Translations under genes and position numbers: made by a program
Notes under the pieces: generated by a model
Database searches by the model: none
What the model saw: only the letters and a program-made list of their open reading frames with translations
What the model was told of the DNA's origin: nothing
Shown here: in pieces, positions 1 through 9,241 of the stretch
Layout: each line of letters begins with the position of its first letter
How positions within the stretch are numbered: the first letter of the stretch is position 1
NCBI GenBank assembly: GCA_023393165.1
Contig: JAEWMJ010000034.1
Coordinates: 62,001 to 126,000, forward strand
From: Bacillota bacterium
GTDB lineage: Bacteria > Bacillota > Clostridia > Christensenellales > Christensenellaceae
Reading direction: 5' to 3'
Length of the DNA: 64,000 bases

Positions 1-734
1 TTCGCCGCTTTAATAATAGTTTCTACACTTTGCATTTCACCGACATTACCGGCGAAAACAAAGTTATATGCGTTCTTTACTGGTGAAGAAATATTTGAGT
101 AAATATCTTTGGAAGTATACCCATCAAAAATATCCTCTGCGTATTGCGGCAAATGATCGATATTGTCTACTGCAATCCTTAATTTATTTATAAAATAATC
201 CTTAAACGTATCGGAAGAAACAAAGATTTTATCGGCAGTTAAATAGATACGCCTTGAAATTTTATAAAATATATTATAAATGAATGAATTTTCTTTGATC
301 CCGCCTGCAACTAAACTATCCGGCCATAAATCCAGACAATATAAAAGAATTTTTTTATGGTAGCGTTTCTTATATACTTTTGCAGGTAAGCTCATCATAA
401 CTGGTGAAAGTTGATTAACAAGAATTACGTCAAATTCTTCTTTAAAAAATCTTGCCTTTAAAGATGCTGAAATTGCAAAACTATAGTAATTCAAAAATAG
501 CTTTATCCGGCTATTTCCACGACCCATTTCAAAAGTCCGGATTACTTTAACTCCATTAATTGTCTCAAGGCGCTTTTTACCCCATTTATATTCTTTTAAA
601 ACAATACCCTCAGGATAATTGGGAAGGCCTGTTAATACGGTTACCTCATGCCCTCTTCTCACTAATGTTTCACATATATCTGTGATCCGGAAAGGTTCAG
701 GATAATAATATTGACAAACTACTAAGATTTTCAT
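1..734 (-). CDS. Glycosyltransferase family 4 (WbuB-like), N-terminal part, cut by window edge
   Basis: The minus strand reads openly from an ATG at 734 to the window edge (244 codons, no stop). The start MKILVVCQYYYPEPFR and the following RRGHEVTVLTGLPNYPEG are typical of the N-terminal acceptor domain of GT-B family 4 glycosyltransferases of the WbuB/L-fucosamine type. These act on the cytoplasmic face and extend lipid-linked polysaccharide repeat units. The C-terminal nucleotide-sugar domain lies outside the window. The gene follows the sugar transferase ending at 753 by 18 bases, so it is the third gene of the LoaP-led unit. The sugar specificity cannot be told. Confidence 0.85.
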   Translation of the reverse strand, partial: MKILVVCQYYYPEPFRITDICETLVRRGHEVTVLTGLPNYPEGIVLKEYKWGKKRLETINGVKVIRTFEMGRGNSRIKLFLNYYSFAISASLKARFFKEEFDVILVNQLSPVMMSLPAKVYKKRYHKKILLYCLDLWPDSLVAGGIKENSFIYNIFYKISRRIYLTADKIFVSSDTFKDYFINKLRIAVDNIDHLPQYAEDIFDGYTSKDIYSNISSPVKNAYNFVFAGNVGEMQSVETIIKAA

Positions 735-752
735 ATATTTTATCCTCTATTA

Positions 753-1373
753 CTACTTTGCCGCCGGCTCGTTTGCTTCGTTCAGCGCCCCTGTCCCGCC
801 TTCGACGACACCCTCATGCTTCAAAACTTTTTTGACTGTTTTAAAGAAACATTTTAAATCCATTTTAGCGCTGATATGACGCGCATAGTCGCCGTCTACT
901 TTTGCCTTGTCCGGAATCAGAAGTTCGTCCCTGCCGCTGATCTGCGCGAGGCCGCTAAGCCCGGGCCTGACGTTGTTAACGCCGTATTTGTCACGCTCTT
1001 CGATCAGGTCATACTGGTTCCAGAGCGCGGGGCGCGGGCCTATGATTGCCATTTTACCGCTGATGATATTGAATATCTGGGGCAGTTCGTCCAGGCTTGT
1101 TCTGCGCAGGAATCTGCCTACCTTTGTTATGTACTGGTCCGGTTCTTTCATCAAATGCGTTGGGATATCCCTGGGCGTATCGGCACGCATGGTACGGAAC
1201 TTAAGAATGCTGAAATGGGATTTATGGATACCCACCCGTTTCTGACGAAAAAGCACCGGCCCCGGGGAGTCCGCTTTAATCGCTATGATCAAAGCCAAAA
1301 ACAAAGGCGACAGGATTACCAACGCTACTGATGCAAGCAGAAAATCAATCAATCTTTTAAGCTTTATATACAT
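753..1373 (-). CDS. PglC/WcaJ-type priming sugar-phosphate transferase, copy 1
   Basis: Monotopic phosphoglycosyl transferase of about 206 residues. It transfers a sugar-1-phosphate from a UDP-sugar to undecaprenyl phosphate, which starts repeat-unit assembly at the inner membrane. Visible are the N-terminal re-entrant helix, the DSPGPVLFRQKRVG loop, KFRTM, and the RRTSLDELPQ block holding the catalytic Asp-Glu pair; the short form without a sensor domain is normal for PglC. The ATG at 1373 is chosen over an upstream TTG because GGTGG lies just before it. It is very close in sequence to the transferase at 11517-12110, suggesting duplication. It follows the LoaP-like gene after 151 bases. Confidence 0.9.
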   Translation of the reverse strand: MYIKLKRLIDFLLASVALVILSPLFLALIIAIKADSPGPVLFRQKRVGIHKSHFSILKFRTMRADTPRDIPTHLMKEPDQYITKVGRFLRRTSLDELPQIFNIISGKMAIIGPRPALWNQYDLIEERDKYGVNNVRPGLSGLAQISGRDELLIPDKAKVDGDYARHISAKMDLKCFFKTVKKVLKHEGVVEGGTGALNEANEPAAK

Positions 1374-1524
1374 GGAAACCACCAATTAACAAATTATAAT
1401 CTAAATTAAACCTTAAAATTTCCATAGCTCCGCCCATCCGCTTTAAAACCTTAAAGCAGACGACAACTCAATGACATTTTTCCGCGAACGGCCGCGCCGA
1501 AACAGCGGCCACAGCAGAAAAAAT

Positions 1525-2028
1525 TTATACTGCGGACAGGATATTCACGCTTAGGGATATATCCCGCTCGATTCCGCCAAGGGACACGCGAAGCAGCACG
1601 CGCTGCTTGCGGCGGTCCAGTTTGATGATTGTACCCTTGTAATCTTCCAGAGGGCCGGACAGGACTTTTACCTCCCTGCCCTCGCAAATGACATCTGAAA
1701 TGCCTATAATTCCGTTGTTTGCACTGATAAATTCCGCATACTCCAGGTCCGGACCCAATAGTTCATACTCCCCGTTCTGGTAGCGCAGCAGCTTGATGAC
1801 GTCCTGTACGGGGCTTAACATGCCCGGATCGATTTTTAACTCACTGAAAATGAAAATATAACCCTGCATCAAGGGTTTGGAGACTTTTTTGACAACGCCC
1901 CTGCAGCGTTCTTTTAATATCCGCACCGGCGCAATTGCCCGGACTCCCGCTTCCTGGTACAGGCGGTTGATATTAATGGCGGCTTTTTCCTCGTATGCGG
2001 TTTTGCAGAAGACACAATAAGCATTCAT
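1525..2028 (-). CDS. loaP: NusG paralogue, LoaP-like processive antiterminator
   Basis: 167 residues with the two-domain plan of NusG: an NGN domain at about 1-100 (MNAYCVFCKTAYEEKAA; MQGYIFIFSE) and a C-terminal KOW domain at about 110-150 (KVLSGPLEDYKGTIIKLDRRK). It is shorter and more divergent than housekeeping NusG and sits inside a polysaccharide locus. This is the known setting of LoaP in Firmicutes, which lets RNA polymerase read through terminators in long biosynthetic operons. It is separated from the upstream flippase gene by a perfect hairpin terminator, so it probably opens its own unit (loaP, sugar transferase, glycosyltransferase and beyond). The LoaP assignment, as against UpxY/RfaH-like, rests on context. 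Confidence 0.8.
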   Translation of the reverse strand: MNAYCVFCKTAYEEKAAININRLYQEAGVRAIAPVRILKERCRGVVKKVSKPLMQGYIFIFSELKIDPGMLSPVQDVIKLLRYQNGEYELLGPDLEYAEFISANNGIIGISDVICEGREVKVLSGPLEDYKGTIIKLDRRKQRVLLRVSLGGIERDISLSVNILSAV

Positions 2029-2264
2029 TGCATGCTACCATTCTGTTTTAAGAAATCTTTACCAATAATCCCCGGTTTAAACATATATTTTCTCAATTTA
2101 TATTTTTATTGCTTGTCCTGCCTTTGACGCTGTAAACGTATCTTTCTGAATTGCTGCCCGTCTTTTTATAGATTTAACCGTATATTGTATTCTGTAACAA
2201 AGTATACAGACCCGGATATGAAAATGATGTCGATGCGGCGGGGAAAAAAGGACTGAAAAGTTAA
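2029..2264 (-). promoter_or_regulatory. Leader/promoter region of the LoaP-led unit
   Basis: This gene-free stretch lies between the terminator of the flippase operon and the LoaP-like start codon. It is A/T-rich on the minus strand with several weak -10-like hexamers (for example TATACT near 2200), but I see no convincing -35/-10 pair. No known riboswitch core was recognised. If LoaP acts on its own operon, its RNA recognition element should lie here. Confidence 0.4.
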
Positions 2265-2300
2265 AATAAAACCATTATTTTGTGGAATAATGGTTTTATT
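2265..2300. terminator. Perfect 15-bp hairpin terminator
   Basis: Arms 2265-2279 and 2286-2300 are perfect inverted repeats around a 6-base loop. A/T runs on both sides allow use in either direction. On the minus strand it lies 42 bases beyond the flippase stop codon and closes that operon before the LoaP-like gene. Confidence 0.85.
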
Positions 2301-2341
2301 GTATTACTTTGTTTTTTTTTAATTTAATTTGTTTTCTATTT

Positions 2342-3895
2342 CTATTTCATAAATCTGACGGGCCTTTCTTTTCCCGCAAAAGGGCCGGGTCTCTCCTGCC
2401 TTAAGACGTTTACGATGTATTTAAACTCCGGCTTTTTAAAGAAAAACAGCGCAAACACCGCATTGGGCAGCAGCAGGCAGATTGCCGTCTTTATAATAAA
2501 GGCCGCCAGCCCTTCCGCAGGGAGGAAAGCGCATACCGCGTATGTAACGGAACCCGCGAGAACGGCGTACAGGCTGTAGACGCCGTAAGCCGCAAAATAC
2601 CCGGAAACTTTGTTTTTGAGCCCGTATTTATAAAGAACATAGGGCTCGATCCAAAAGCAGGTGGTCAATGTGCTTACCGCGGTCCCGATAAATACGCCCG
2701 CCGCGCCGATGTTGACCACGAGAATTATGGATACAGCCAGATTGATAACGGATTCAAATACCGGCTTGTACTTGTCGTACCAATAAAGCCCGAAGGCGTC
2801 TCTGAAGGTGAGCACGCTTTTACGCATGCCGGTGAGGTAAAAATTCAAAACAATAAAGAATACAAGCGGCATTGAAAACCGGTACTCCGCCCCCAGCCAC
2901 AGGATAATAAGGGGATTGATCAGGATAAACAGGCAGATGGATACGAAACCATACAGCCAGAAACCGATGAGGTTCAGGCAGTTGAATATAAAAAGAGATT
3001 TTTCTTCTGTATCCGTGGCTCCAAGATTGCCTATGCTTGCGGTCACCGCCCTGAAAACAAGATCGAATATGGAATGCAGCGCGTTTACGATAAGCAGGTA
3101 GTTTGAATACAAACCGACCGCAACTATGCCCACAAACTTGGATAAAAGCAGGTTGTCCGTGCCCATCACTGCTATGGTTCCGAGCTTATGGAACATCATG
3201 GCCTTTACGTTGCGCGTGATGGTTTTCTTTTCTTCCGCATTAAGCCTCTGCGCGCCTTTTTTCAGCAAGAACGGATAAAGCTTGTTTGCTTTTTGGGATA
3301 TAAATATGTTTTCAAGCACCGTGGAAAAAATTTGCAGGCCAAGGAAGGCAAAGTAATTTTGGGTTGCCAGCAATACGGCTATTTGCGCCGCGTTCAGTGC
3401 GATAAAAAATCCGTAATGATAAAGCGACGCAATATAGTCTTTCTGGTCCGCAATGATAAGGGAACGCTTGTAGGAGAAAAAATACGAGACGGACGAATTG
3501 GCGACAAACATCAGGAAAATAAGGTGGATTTGAGGAATGGCCGGCATGTCTTTTATAAGGGACCCCAGGAAGGGCGTGAGGACTATCCCCAGTCCGGCGA
3601 CAATAATGCCGATTATGGTATACGCTTTTTTAAAAAGCTGCATCAGCGCCGCTACTTTGGGCCTGTTATTTTCCGCCAGCGGTTTATAAAGGCTGAAAAC
3701 GATGGAAGCGCCGATCCCAAGTTCCGCGAAGGACAGTATGGACAGAATATTTGCAAAAAGGCCGTTCAGGCCCAAATATTCCGCATTGAGCGCATGGACA
3801 AAAACGGTGCGGGCAAAAAAGCTGGCAAGGAGCGCGGCTGCCTGCCCGACGACTGCATATTTAACATTTCTAACGGAATTTTTTGTTCTGGACAA
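2342..3895 (-). CDS. Wzx-like polysaccharide repeat-unit flippase
   Basis: 517-residue polytopic membrane protein of the PST/MOP superfamily. Hydrophobic segments run along the whole length, and the start region VKYAVVGQAAALLASFFARTV is typical of Wzx/SpoVB-like exporters. It would flip undecaprenyl-linked repeat units across the membrane. It follows the GT2 gene after 13 bases and is the last gene before the terminator at 2265-2300. Lone MOP flippases are hard to tell from teichoic-acid or lipid II flippases by sequence; the adjacent Wzy-like gene makes the Wzx role the best reading. Confidence 0.85.
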   Translation of the reverse strand: MSRTKNSVRNVKYAVVGQAAALLASFFARTVFVHALNAEYLGLNGLFANILSILSFAELGIGASIVFSLYKPLAENNRPKVAALMQLFKKAYTIIGIIVAGLGIVLTPFLGSLIKDMPAIPQIHLIFLMFVANSSVSYFFSYKRSLIIADQKDYIASLYHYGFFIALNAAQIAVLLATQNYFAFLGLQIFSTVLENIFISQKANKLYPFLLKKGAQRLNAEEKKTITRNVKAMMFHKLGTIAVMGTDNLLLSKFVGIVAVGLYSNYLLIVNALHSIFDLVFRAVTASIGNLGATDTEEKSLFIFNCLNLIGFWLYGFVSICLFILINPLIILWLGAEYRFSMPLVFFIVLNFYLTGMRKSVLTFRDAFGLYWYDKYKPVFESVINLAVSIILVVNIGAAGVFIGTAVSTLTTCFWIEPYVLYKYGLKNKVSGYFAAYGVYSLYAVLAGSVTYAVCAFLPAEGLAAFIIKTAICLLLPNAVFALFFFKKPEFKYIVNVLRQERPGPFAGKERPVRFMK

Positions 3896-3908
3896 CGAAA
3901 TACCCTCG

Positions 3909-4886
3909 TTAAGCTTTCAGATTTATATCAAACTTTTGTTTATAGTAGGTTTTTACCAGCAAACCGTAGAATTTTTTATTGAGCCTGAACAAAGAATAAG
4001 CCGCTATTTTGGAAATTGGAAGGCGCGTTTCTTTTTTATTCCCGGCAATGTGAAAAAGACAGGTCAACACCCTGCCGTACTCATCCTGGTATTCTGTTTC
4101 TTTCCCGTAGTATAAAATCATATTGAGCGCCGAGAGGTAATTATCAAACACAAACTGCCGTGCTTTCCCAAAAAGAGCCGGCTTGAATTCCCTTATACCG
4201 TTCATTACCTTGTCCGCAAATTTGAGGTTGTCAAAATACTTCAGATCGAAAGACTGAATAGCCGAACCGTTTCTAACGGTATAATGGTATTTTGCTTCTT
4301 TCCCGAAAACGATGCGGCCGGATTTCAGCAGCGCGCGGAATAAAAAGTACGCGTCTTCCCCGACGGCCAGATCCGTGTCAAATAACTCCGCGATCCGCCT
4401 TTTTATAAGCTTGTTCCATACGCTGTACCCAAATCCCCAAAAGCCTTTGTTTAAAAAGGCCTCCAGGCATTCGCAGCCCGATTTTACAAAACTGCCCTTC
4501 CCGCCGGGACCGGCAGACACACGGGAGCCGCAATAAGCGCAGCAGGAGATATCCGCGTTGCTTTTGACGGCGTTTTGGAGCAGGTATTCCAGCATATCCG
4601 CCTCAAGCCAGTCGTCCGCGTCCGCAAAAAGAACATACTCCCCTGACGAGGCCTTTATCCCCGCGTTTCTTGCGGAAGACACGCCGCCGTTCTCCTTATG
4701 TATGACCCGGACCCTTTTGTCTTGATCCGGAAAGCTGCCGCAGATCTCCGGACTTTTGTCTGTGGAGCCGTCGTTTACAAGGATAAGCTCAATGTTCCCG
4801 TAAGTTTGCCCGAGAATACTTTCAACGCATTGTTTTAAATATGCTTCGACGTTGTAAACGGGCACGATTACCGAGATTTTAACCAT
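3909..4886 (-). CDS. Family 2 glycosyltransferase
   Basis: 325 residues with a GT-A fold of the GT2 family. Motifs include ISVIVPVYNVEAYLKQCV at the start, LVNDGSTDKS (nucleotide binding, about 36-45), GVSSARNAGI and the metal-binding ADADDW near residues 90-95. Such enzymes add one sugar to the growing lipid-linked unit in the cytoplasm. It resembles the EpsH/EpsJ type. It is separated by 3 bases from the polymerase gene upstream, so translation is probably coupled. Confidence 0.9.
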   Translation of the reverse strand: MVKISVIVPVYNVEAYLKQCVESILGQTYGNIELILVNDGSTDKSPEICGSFPDQDKRVRVIHKENGGVSSARNAGIKASSGEYVLFADADDWLEADMLEYLLQNAVKSNADISCCAYCGSRVSAGPGGKGSFVKSGCECLEAFLNKGFWGFGYSVWNKLIKRRIAELFDTDLAVGEDAYFLFRALLKSGRIVFGKEAKYHYTVRNGSAIQSFDLKYFDNLKFADKVMNGIREFKPALFGKARQFVFDNYLSALNMILYYGKETEYQDEYGRVLTCLFHIAGNKKETRLPISKIAAYSLFRLNKKFYGLLVKTYYKQKFDINLKA

Positions 4887-4889
4887 ACG

Positions 4890-6089
4890 TCAGCTCCGGA
4901 TGCGGCTTAGGGCCTGATCCGCCGGCATGAGCGCGGTTTGCGGGACTTCCCTGTATTTTTTGATAAAGCACAGGGAAAGGATCAATCCGAATATTCTTGT
5001 GACATGCATATCGAGAGACAATGAAGAGATAATCAGTCCGACAAGCGCGGGCAGGATAAACTTGATTTCGCTTGAAAACGATCTTTTGATGCAGCTTAAT
5101 AGCGCGGCAATGAATATGGACAGCCCAAGAAATCCCGTTTCGATCAGCGACTGTACAAAAACGTTGTGCGACATCTTGTAATAGCCGTATATGGGAGATA
5201 TCGCGTTGCCGAAAGTATTGAAGGCGGATCCGAACGCCATTTGAAACACATTGGCATTTTTTACGGTCTCAAAGGCGCTGTACCAGATAAATGTCCGGCC
5301 TGTCCCGTGGTCCTCCAAAAGGGTGGACAAAAGGAACCGCTTTTGAAGGTATACCGGTATATAGTCTTTGATCAGAATAAAAAAGATAATTACCGCGGCA
5401 ATGCCGATCAGCGACCAGATAATATTTTTTACCTTTTGGCCATGCAAAATGACGCCGCAGCAGATAACGGCGATCCCTGATATGAGAGCCCCCCTGGAAC
5501 CTGTCAGGATCAAAATCAGCAGCATCACGCTCAGGAGTATGATGTTCAAAAGCTTCTTTCCGGTATAAAACCGGTAAATCAGCAATGCGATGATCAGCAG
5601 CAGGCCGCATCCGAAATCGTTCATATCGATCGGCCTGTTCAATTCGATCTGCAGACGGAATTGGACCGCGCTTTGGATGTTTATCAGCGTTACGGCACAT
5701 ACAACAATGATGCTTAAAAATACGGACGTGTGTATGGCTTTGATCTCTTTTTGATTGTATGTATCCCACGTGATGAATATAAACAGGATCATATTCATCG
5801 CAAAAGTATATACATACCAGTTGACGTTAAGGTATACGCCCGCCCAGTTTAAAGAAAAAAGAGAAAATACGAAATACAGGACTACGCTCAGAGAGCCGAC
5901 ATCTGCGGATATACGCCACTTCTTCCTGGAAAACACGCTGAAAATGAAGTAGCATATCGCGACCAGATTCATGATTGAATAGTCGCCTATGGTGAGCCCT
6001 GTTCCTATAGGCATTAAAATAATATACGCCAGCAGGACAAACACATGGATCCGTATTTTTTGATGTGGAGGAGCAAAAGAATCGTTCAT
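4890..6089 (-). CDS. Wzy-like polymerase / O-antigen ligase family membrane protein
   Basis: 399 residues with about ten membrane segments. A larger loop in the C-terminal half contains TGRTFIWYSAFE and GYYKMSHNVFVQSLIETG, whose arginine and histidine match the pattern of the Wzy_C/O-antigen ligase domain (the H-N-x-F box is typical). It would polymerise repeat units on the outer face of the membrane. Sequence between Wzy proteins is poorly conserved, so the call rests on topology, the box and the neighbours: it is flanked by GT genes and followed by the flippase. Confidence 0.8.
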   Translation of the reverse strand: MNDSFAPPHQKIRIHVFVLLAYIILMPIGTGLTIGDYSIMNLVAICYFIFSVFSRKKWRISADVGSLSVVLYFVFSLFSLNWAGVYLNVNWYVYTFAMNMILFIFITWDTYNQKEIKAIHTSVFLSIIVVCAVTLINIQSAVQFRLQIELNRPIDMNDFGCGLLLIIALLIYRFYTGKKLLNIILLSVMLLILILTGSRGALISGIAVICCGVILHGQKVKNIIWSLIGIAAVIIFFILIKDYIPVYLQKRFLLSTLLEDHGTGRTFIWYSAFETVKNANVFQMAFGSAFNTFGNAISPIYGYYKMSHNVFVQSLIETGFLGLSIFIAALLSCIKRSFSSEIKFILPALVGLIISSLSLDMHVTRIFGLILSLCFIKKYREVPQTALMPADQALSRIRS

Positions 6090-6100
6090 TTTACTTAACC

Positions 6101-7207
6101 CTACAGCGCCAGATAAATATCCTGCAGTCTGGCGGCTTCCGTACTGATATCAAACCCGCTGCTCCTGATTTTATCCAGGCAGTCCTCGCGGTCATAACCT
6201 GTACAGTAACCGACTATGGAATCCGCCCAATAACACGCGTCCTGCGTTAGGCTTAACTGCTTTACGTTGTATACGGCGGCTTCTTTTGAAATAGTTTCGG
6301 ATAAAACGCACCGCAGCCCTGCCGCCTGGGCTTCCAGAGCCGAAAGCGGCAAACCCTCGTGAAGCGACGGCATGATAAACGCGTCCATTGCCTGGTACAG
6401 TTTATCAACATCGCCGCGGGTTCCCAGGAATAAAACTTTTTGGCCTATGCCCATGTCTTCCGCCTTTTTTTTGATATCCTCAAACAGTTCGCCTTCTCCG
6501 ATCAGCAGCAATACGCTGTTTTCTCTGATTTTGAGTATTTCCCTGAATACTTCCAGAATAAAGAGATGGTTTTTTACCGGGATAAACATTCCGGTGTGCC
6601 CGACCACAAAGGAATCGCCCACGCCCAGGCTGGCCCTGACATTTTCGCGCAGGCTTAAATTATAGCGGAATTTCCGGGTGTCTATGGCATTTTGTATGAT
6701 CCGGACCCTTCCGCCGTCAAGCGCTTTTTTTCCGAACATAAACTCTCCCGCGGCGCGGGAACAGCCGAAGTGAATGGGAAACGTGCCTTTGGCCGTCTGA
6801 AAGAGTATAAAATTCCTGATTTTGCTAAAAAGCTTGTCCGAATACATGGTGGTATGGCTGTGCGCGATCAGGTTTGCTATCCCATACTTTCTGGCAAGCC
6901 ATGAAACGATCAGATTCAGATACAGGTCGTGAAGCTGTATGGCCTTATATTTTTGAGCGTTGACTTTTAAAACCGAATCCAGCTCCTTTATGAAAGCAGG
7001 CAATCCTTTTAAATTAGGCTGCTTTAAATAGAATACCCGCCCTCCCAAAAGCGCAATTTCATTCTCAAACGAAGGGCTTCCTTTTTTAAAAACAACGAAA
7101 TCGAACTGGACCTTGTTCCTGTCCATATTCCTGTAATAATTCATGATTGAGTTAGGTACGCCTGCGGTTTTACCGATACTTGAAAGAACATGCAGTATTC
7201 TGATCAT
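6101..7207 (-). CDS. Family 4 glycosyltransferase (EpsF-like)
   Basis: 368 residues, complete GT-B enzyme. The N-terminal domain starts MIRILHVLSSIGKTAGVPN. The C-terminal domain carries GHTGMFIPVKNHLFILEVF, LLIGEGELFEDIKKKA and the donor-binding E-x7-E motif in PSLHEGLPLSALEAQAAG. It is likely a retaining sugar transferase for the repeat unit. It starts 48 bases after the LicD-type gene and ends 11 bases before the polymerase gene. Confidence 0.9.
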   Translation of the reverse strand: MIRILHVLSSIGKTAGVPNSIMNYYRNMDRNKVQFDFVVFKKGSPSFENEIALLGGRVFYLKQPNLKGLPAFIKELDSVLKVNAQKYKAIQLHDLYLNLIVSWLARKYGIANLIAHSHTTMYSDKLFSKIRNFILFQTAKGTFPIHFGCSRAAGEFMFGKKALDGGRVRIIQNAIDTRKFRYNLSLRENVRASLGVGDSFVVGHTGMFIPVKNHLFILEVFREILKIRENSVLLLIGEGELFEDIKKKAEDMGIGQKVLFLGTRGDVDKLYQAMDAFIMPSLHEGLPLSALEAQAAGLRCVLSETISKEAAVYNVKQLSLTQDACYWADSIVGYCTGYDREDCLDKIRSSGFDISTEAARLQDIYLAL

Positions 7208-7255
7208 GGCAAGGTTTCTCCTGACCGATTGGTTTTATTTAATAGGAATACGGTT

Positions 7256-8191
7256 TCAGCCCGGCATTGAGGCGCGGGTGTCTTCCGCCATATCGTCCGG
7301 GAATTTCAGTTTTATTACAACATGCTGTTCCCTTTCTTCCGGCGGCAGATACCGCAAATAATTGCCGTACTCGTTTTTCAGCATCATGTCATAATATTTA
7401 TTGGCATAATACTTTTTATCTTCAAAATAAAGCATGATCCTTTGGTTGTATATATCCCGGCTGTAAATTACCCCCAGATACCCTTTTGAACTGCAGCCGA
7501 TCGTGCAGCATTTTGCCTGATCGTTATTATATACAAGCATGCTTTCCGCTATTTTTTTCCATGTGTTTACAGAAAAAAAGGAAAAAAGAAATCCCAGGGT
7601 TCTGCGGAAACGGTAATACTTTCTTATCTCGGCTTCCGTTTTTGCCTTCTCTAAAATAATGGCGGAAGGATGTTTGAAATCGTTGCAAACAGATGGTATT
7701 TTGGCTGCGATATTATATATTTTACCTCTTATATATCTTGCGATTTTATTGTCGGGCACATTGTCTATGGGTACTATATCTATAAAAATCCCATGCTTTT
7801 TATCCAGATCGTTTTGCACAATCTCCGTTAATTCCGTTCCGGCAAGTTCGACTTTATAATATTGGAGCGGTTCGTCCGGTGTATTGTACGGCGTTAAAAC
7901 ATTGTACTTTCCGCCGAATTCCTTCTTATAAAGGTCCGCAAGCTGATTGCACTGGCTGCGCGCCATCAAAAGGTCGATATCGTCGTCCCATGGGATAAAC
8001 CCACAGTATACCACCGCGCCCAGCAAAGTGCCTCCGCACAAATAATACTGCAGATTGTATTTATCGCAAAGAAGATGAAAATCGTCCAGCATCGCGACCA
8101 GGACTTTTTTCAGCCTGTCCGTTTGTTCCTCCGGAAGCCAGTATTCTTTAAAATGTTTATTGTAAAGTTTTTTACTAGTGGGAATTTTCAT
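7256..8191 (-). CDS. LicD-family phosphotransferase
   Basis: 311 residues. The LicD/nucleotidyltransferase-fold signature is clear: CGGTLLGAV (52-60) followed by GFIPWDDDIDLLM (64-76), with the Asp triad that binds metal. LicD enzymes move phosphocholine or a related phospho-alcohol from a CDP donor onto cell-wall sugars; FKRP/fukutin relatives move ribitol phosphate. The open frame extends to 8512, but the ATG at 8191 is chosen: it overlaps the stop of the upstream GT2 gene as ATGA and has AAGGAG before it. No choline-activation gene (licC) is visible in the window, so the transferred group is open. Confidence 0.88.
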   Translation of the reverse strand: MKIPTSKKLYNKHFKEYWLPEEQTDRLKKVLVAMLDDFHLLCDKYNLQYYLCGGTLLGAVVYCGFIPWDDDIDLLMARSQCNQLADLYKKEFGGKYNVLTPYNTPDEPLQYYKVELAGTELTEIVQNDLDKKHGIFIDIVPIDNVPDNKIARYIRGKIYNIAAKIPSVCNDFKHPSAIILEKAKTEAEIRKYYRFRRTLGFLFSFFSVNTWKKIAESMLVYNNDQAKCCTIGCSSKGYLGVIYSRDIYNQRIMLYFEDKKYYANKYYDMMLKNEYGNYLRYLPPEEREQHVVIKLKFPDDMAEDTRASMPG

Positions 8192-9237
8192 AAAATCTCC
8201 TTGATATCCCGGGCAGGCTCCGGGCAATTGCCGCTTTGGGCATGTTTCTTTTTCCATGCCGGCATCCCAAGCACGCCGGCCAGCGTACCCATTCCATAGC
8301 TTAAATGAAGCAACAGAAAAATAAGCGGTACTGCAAACACGGAAAAGCTTAACCTTTTTTCCCGGCAAAGTACGGCTGCCGGCACGGCGGCTCCCAAATA
8401 ACCTCCCCAAATGATCCATGCCGGCTGCGGAATGCCGAGAAGGGCCAGAATGCCGCTTAAAATAATGCAAATCAAAAAGGCAAACGGAACAAAATGGTAC
8501 AGGGAAAAACATTTTGGCGAAACGCCAAGCGTCAAACCGATCCAGAAGCCGTTCAGGTATTTTTGCGCGATCAGTTTCTTCAGCGTATTCCTTGATTTCC
8601 TGTATGACTGAATCTGCGGATCAAAAAAGAATCTGTATCCCGCCTGCCTCATGCGGTAATGCATTTCATTGTCTTCGGTCCGGTCCAGCCTCTCGTCAAA
8701 AAGCCCCACGGTTTCAAAAACCTTCCTTTTGTAAGCGGCATAAGCCAAAGTGTTGACATAATCCCGGGTTTCGCCCTGCCGGAAGCGGGCTATACCGCAG
8801 CCAAATGAGGAGTTTTCCGTTTGCAGAAGTATTTTTTGCCATGGCTTGTCTTCATCCGCGATACTAATCACCCTGCCGCCGCAGATATCCTCGTTATGTT
8901 CCAAAAGGCATTTTACACTTAAGCTGATAAAATTGCCGGGTAATACCGCATGCGCGTCCACCCGGATGACAACATCGCCGCGGGCTTCCCCAAGGGCTAT
9001 ATTCCACCCGCAGGGGAGCGTCCTTTTGGGATTCTTAAGAAGGCATACTCTTTTAAATTCCGGACCAAAACCTTTGCAGAAGTTTTGCATCATGATTGCC
9101 GTGGAATCCGTGGAAGCGCTGTCCACCAGGATCAATTCCATGTTCTGATGCTCATAGTCCTGTTCAAACAGGTTTTGGAACAAGCCGTCCAATGTTTTTT
9201 CGGCGTTATACGCGATAATGATAAAAGATACCAGCAT
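8188..9237 (-). CDS. Family 2 glycosyltransferase with C-terminal membrane segments
   Basis: 349 residues. The GT2 domain (about 1-230) shows VSFIIIAYNAEKTL, LVDSASTDST and VIRVDAHAVLPG as the metal site. It is followed by three hydrophobic segments (about 245-330) and a basic tail. This plan resembles succinoglycan ExoA-type transferases, which act at the membrane. The stop overlaps the LicD start by 4 bases. It begins 4 bases after the upstream sugar transferase gene. Confidence 0.88.
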   Translation of the reverse strand: MLVSFIIIAYNAEKTLDGLFQNLFEQDYEHQNMELILVDSASTDSTAIMMQNFCKGFGPEFKRVCLLKNPKRTLPCGWNIALGEARGDVVIRVDAHAVLPGNFISLSVKCLLEHNEDICGGRVISIADEDKPWQKILLQTENSSFGCGIARFRQGETRDYVNTLAYAAYKRKVFETVGLFDERLDRTEDNEMHYRMRQAGYRFFFDPQIQSYRKSRNTLKKLIAQKYLNGFWIGLTLGVSPKCFSLYHFVPFAFLICIILSGILALLGIPQPAWIIWGGYLGAAVPAAVLCREKRLSFSVFAVPLIFLLLHLSYGMGTLAGVLGMPAWKKKHAQSGNCPEPARDIKEIL

Positions 9238-9241
9238 TGCT

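Noticed and set aside
3188..3982. 264-codon open frame on the plus strand
   Set aside because: Antisense shadow of the flippase gene, no family features.
7256..8512. 418-residue extended reading of the LicD gene
   Set aside because: The first 107 codons lie inside the GT2 gene in another frame; the ATG at 8191 has a ribosome site and ATGA overlap.
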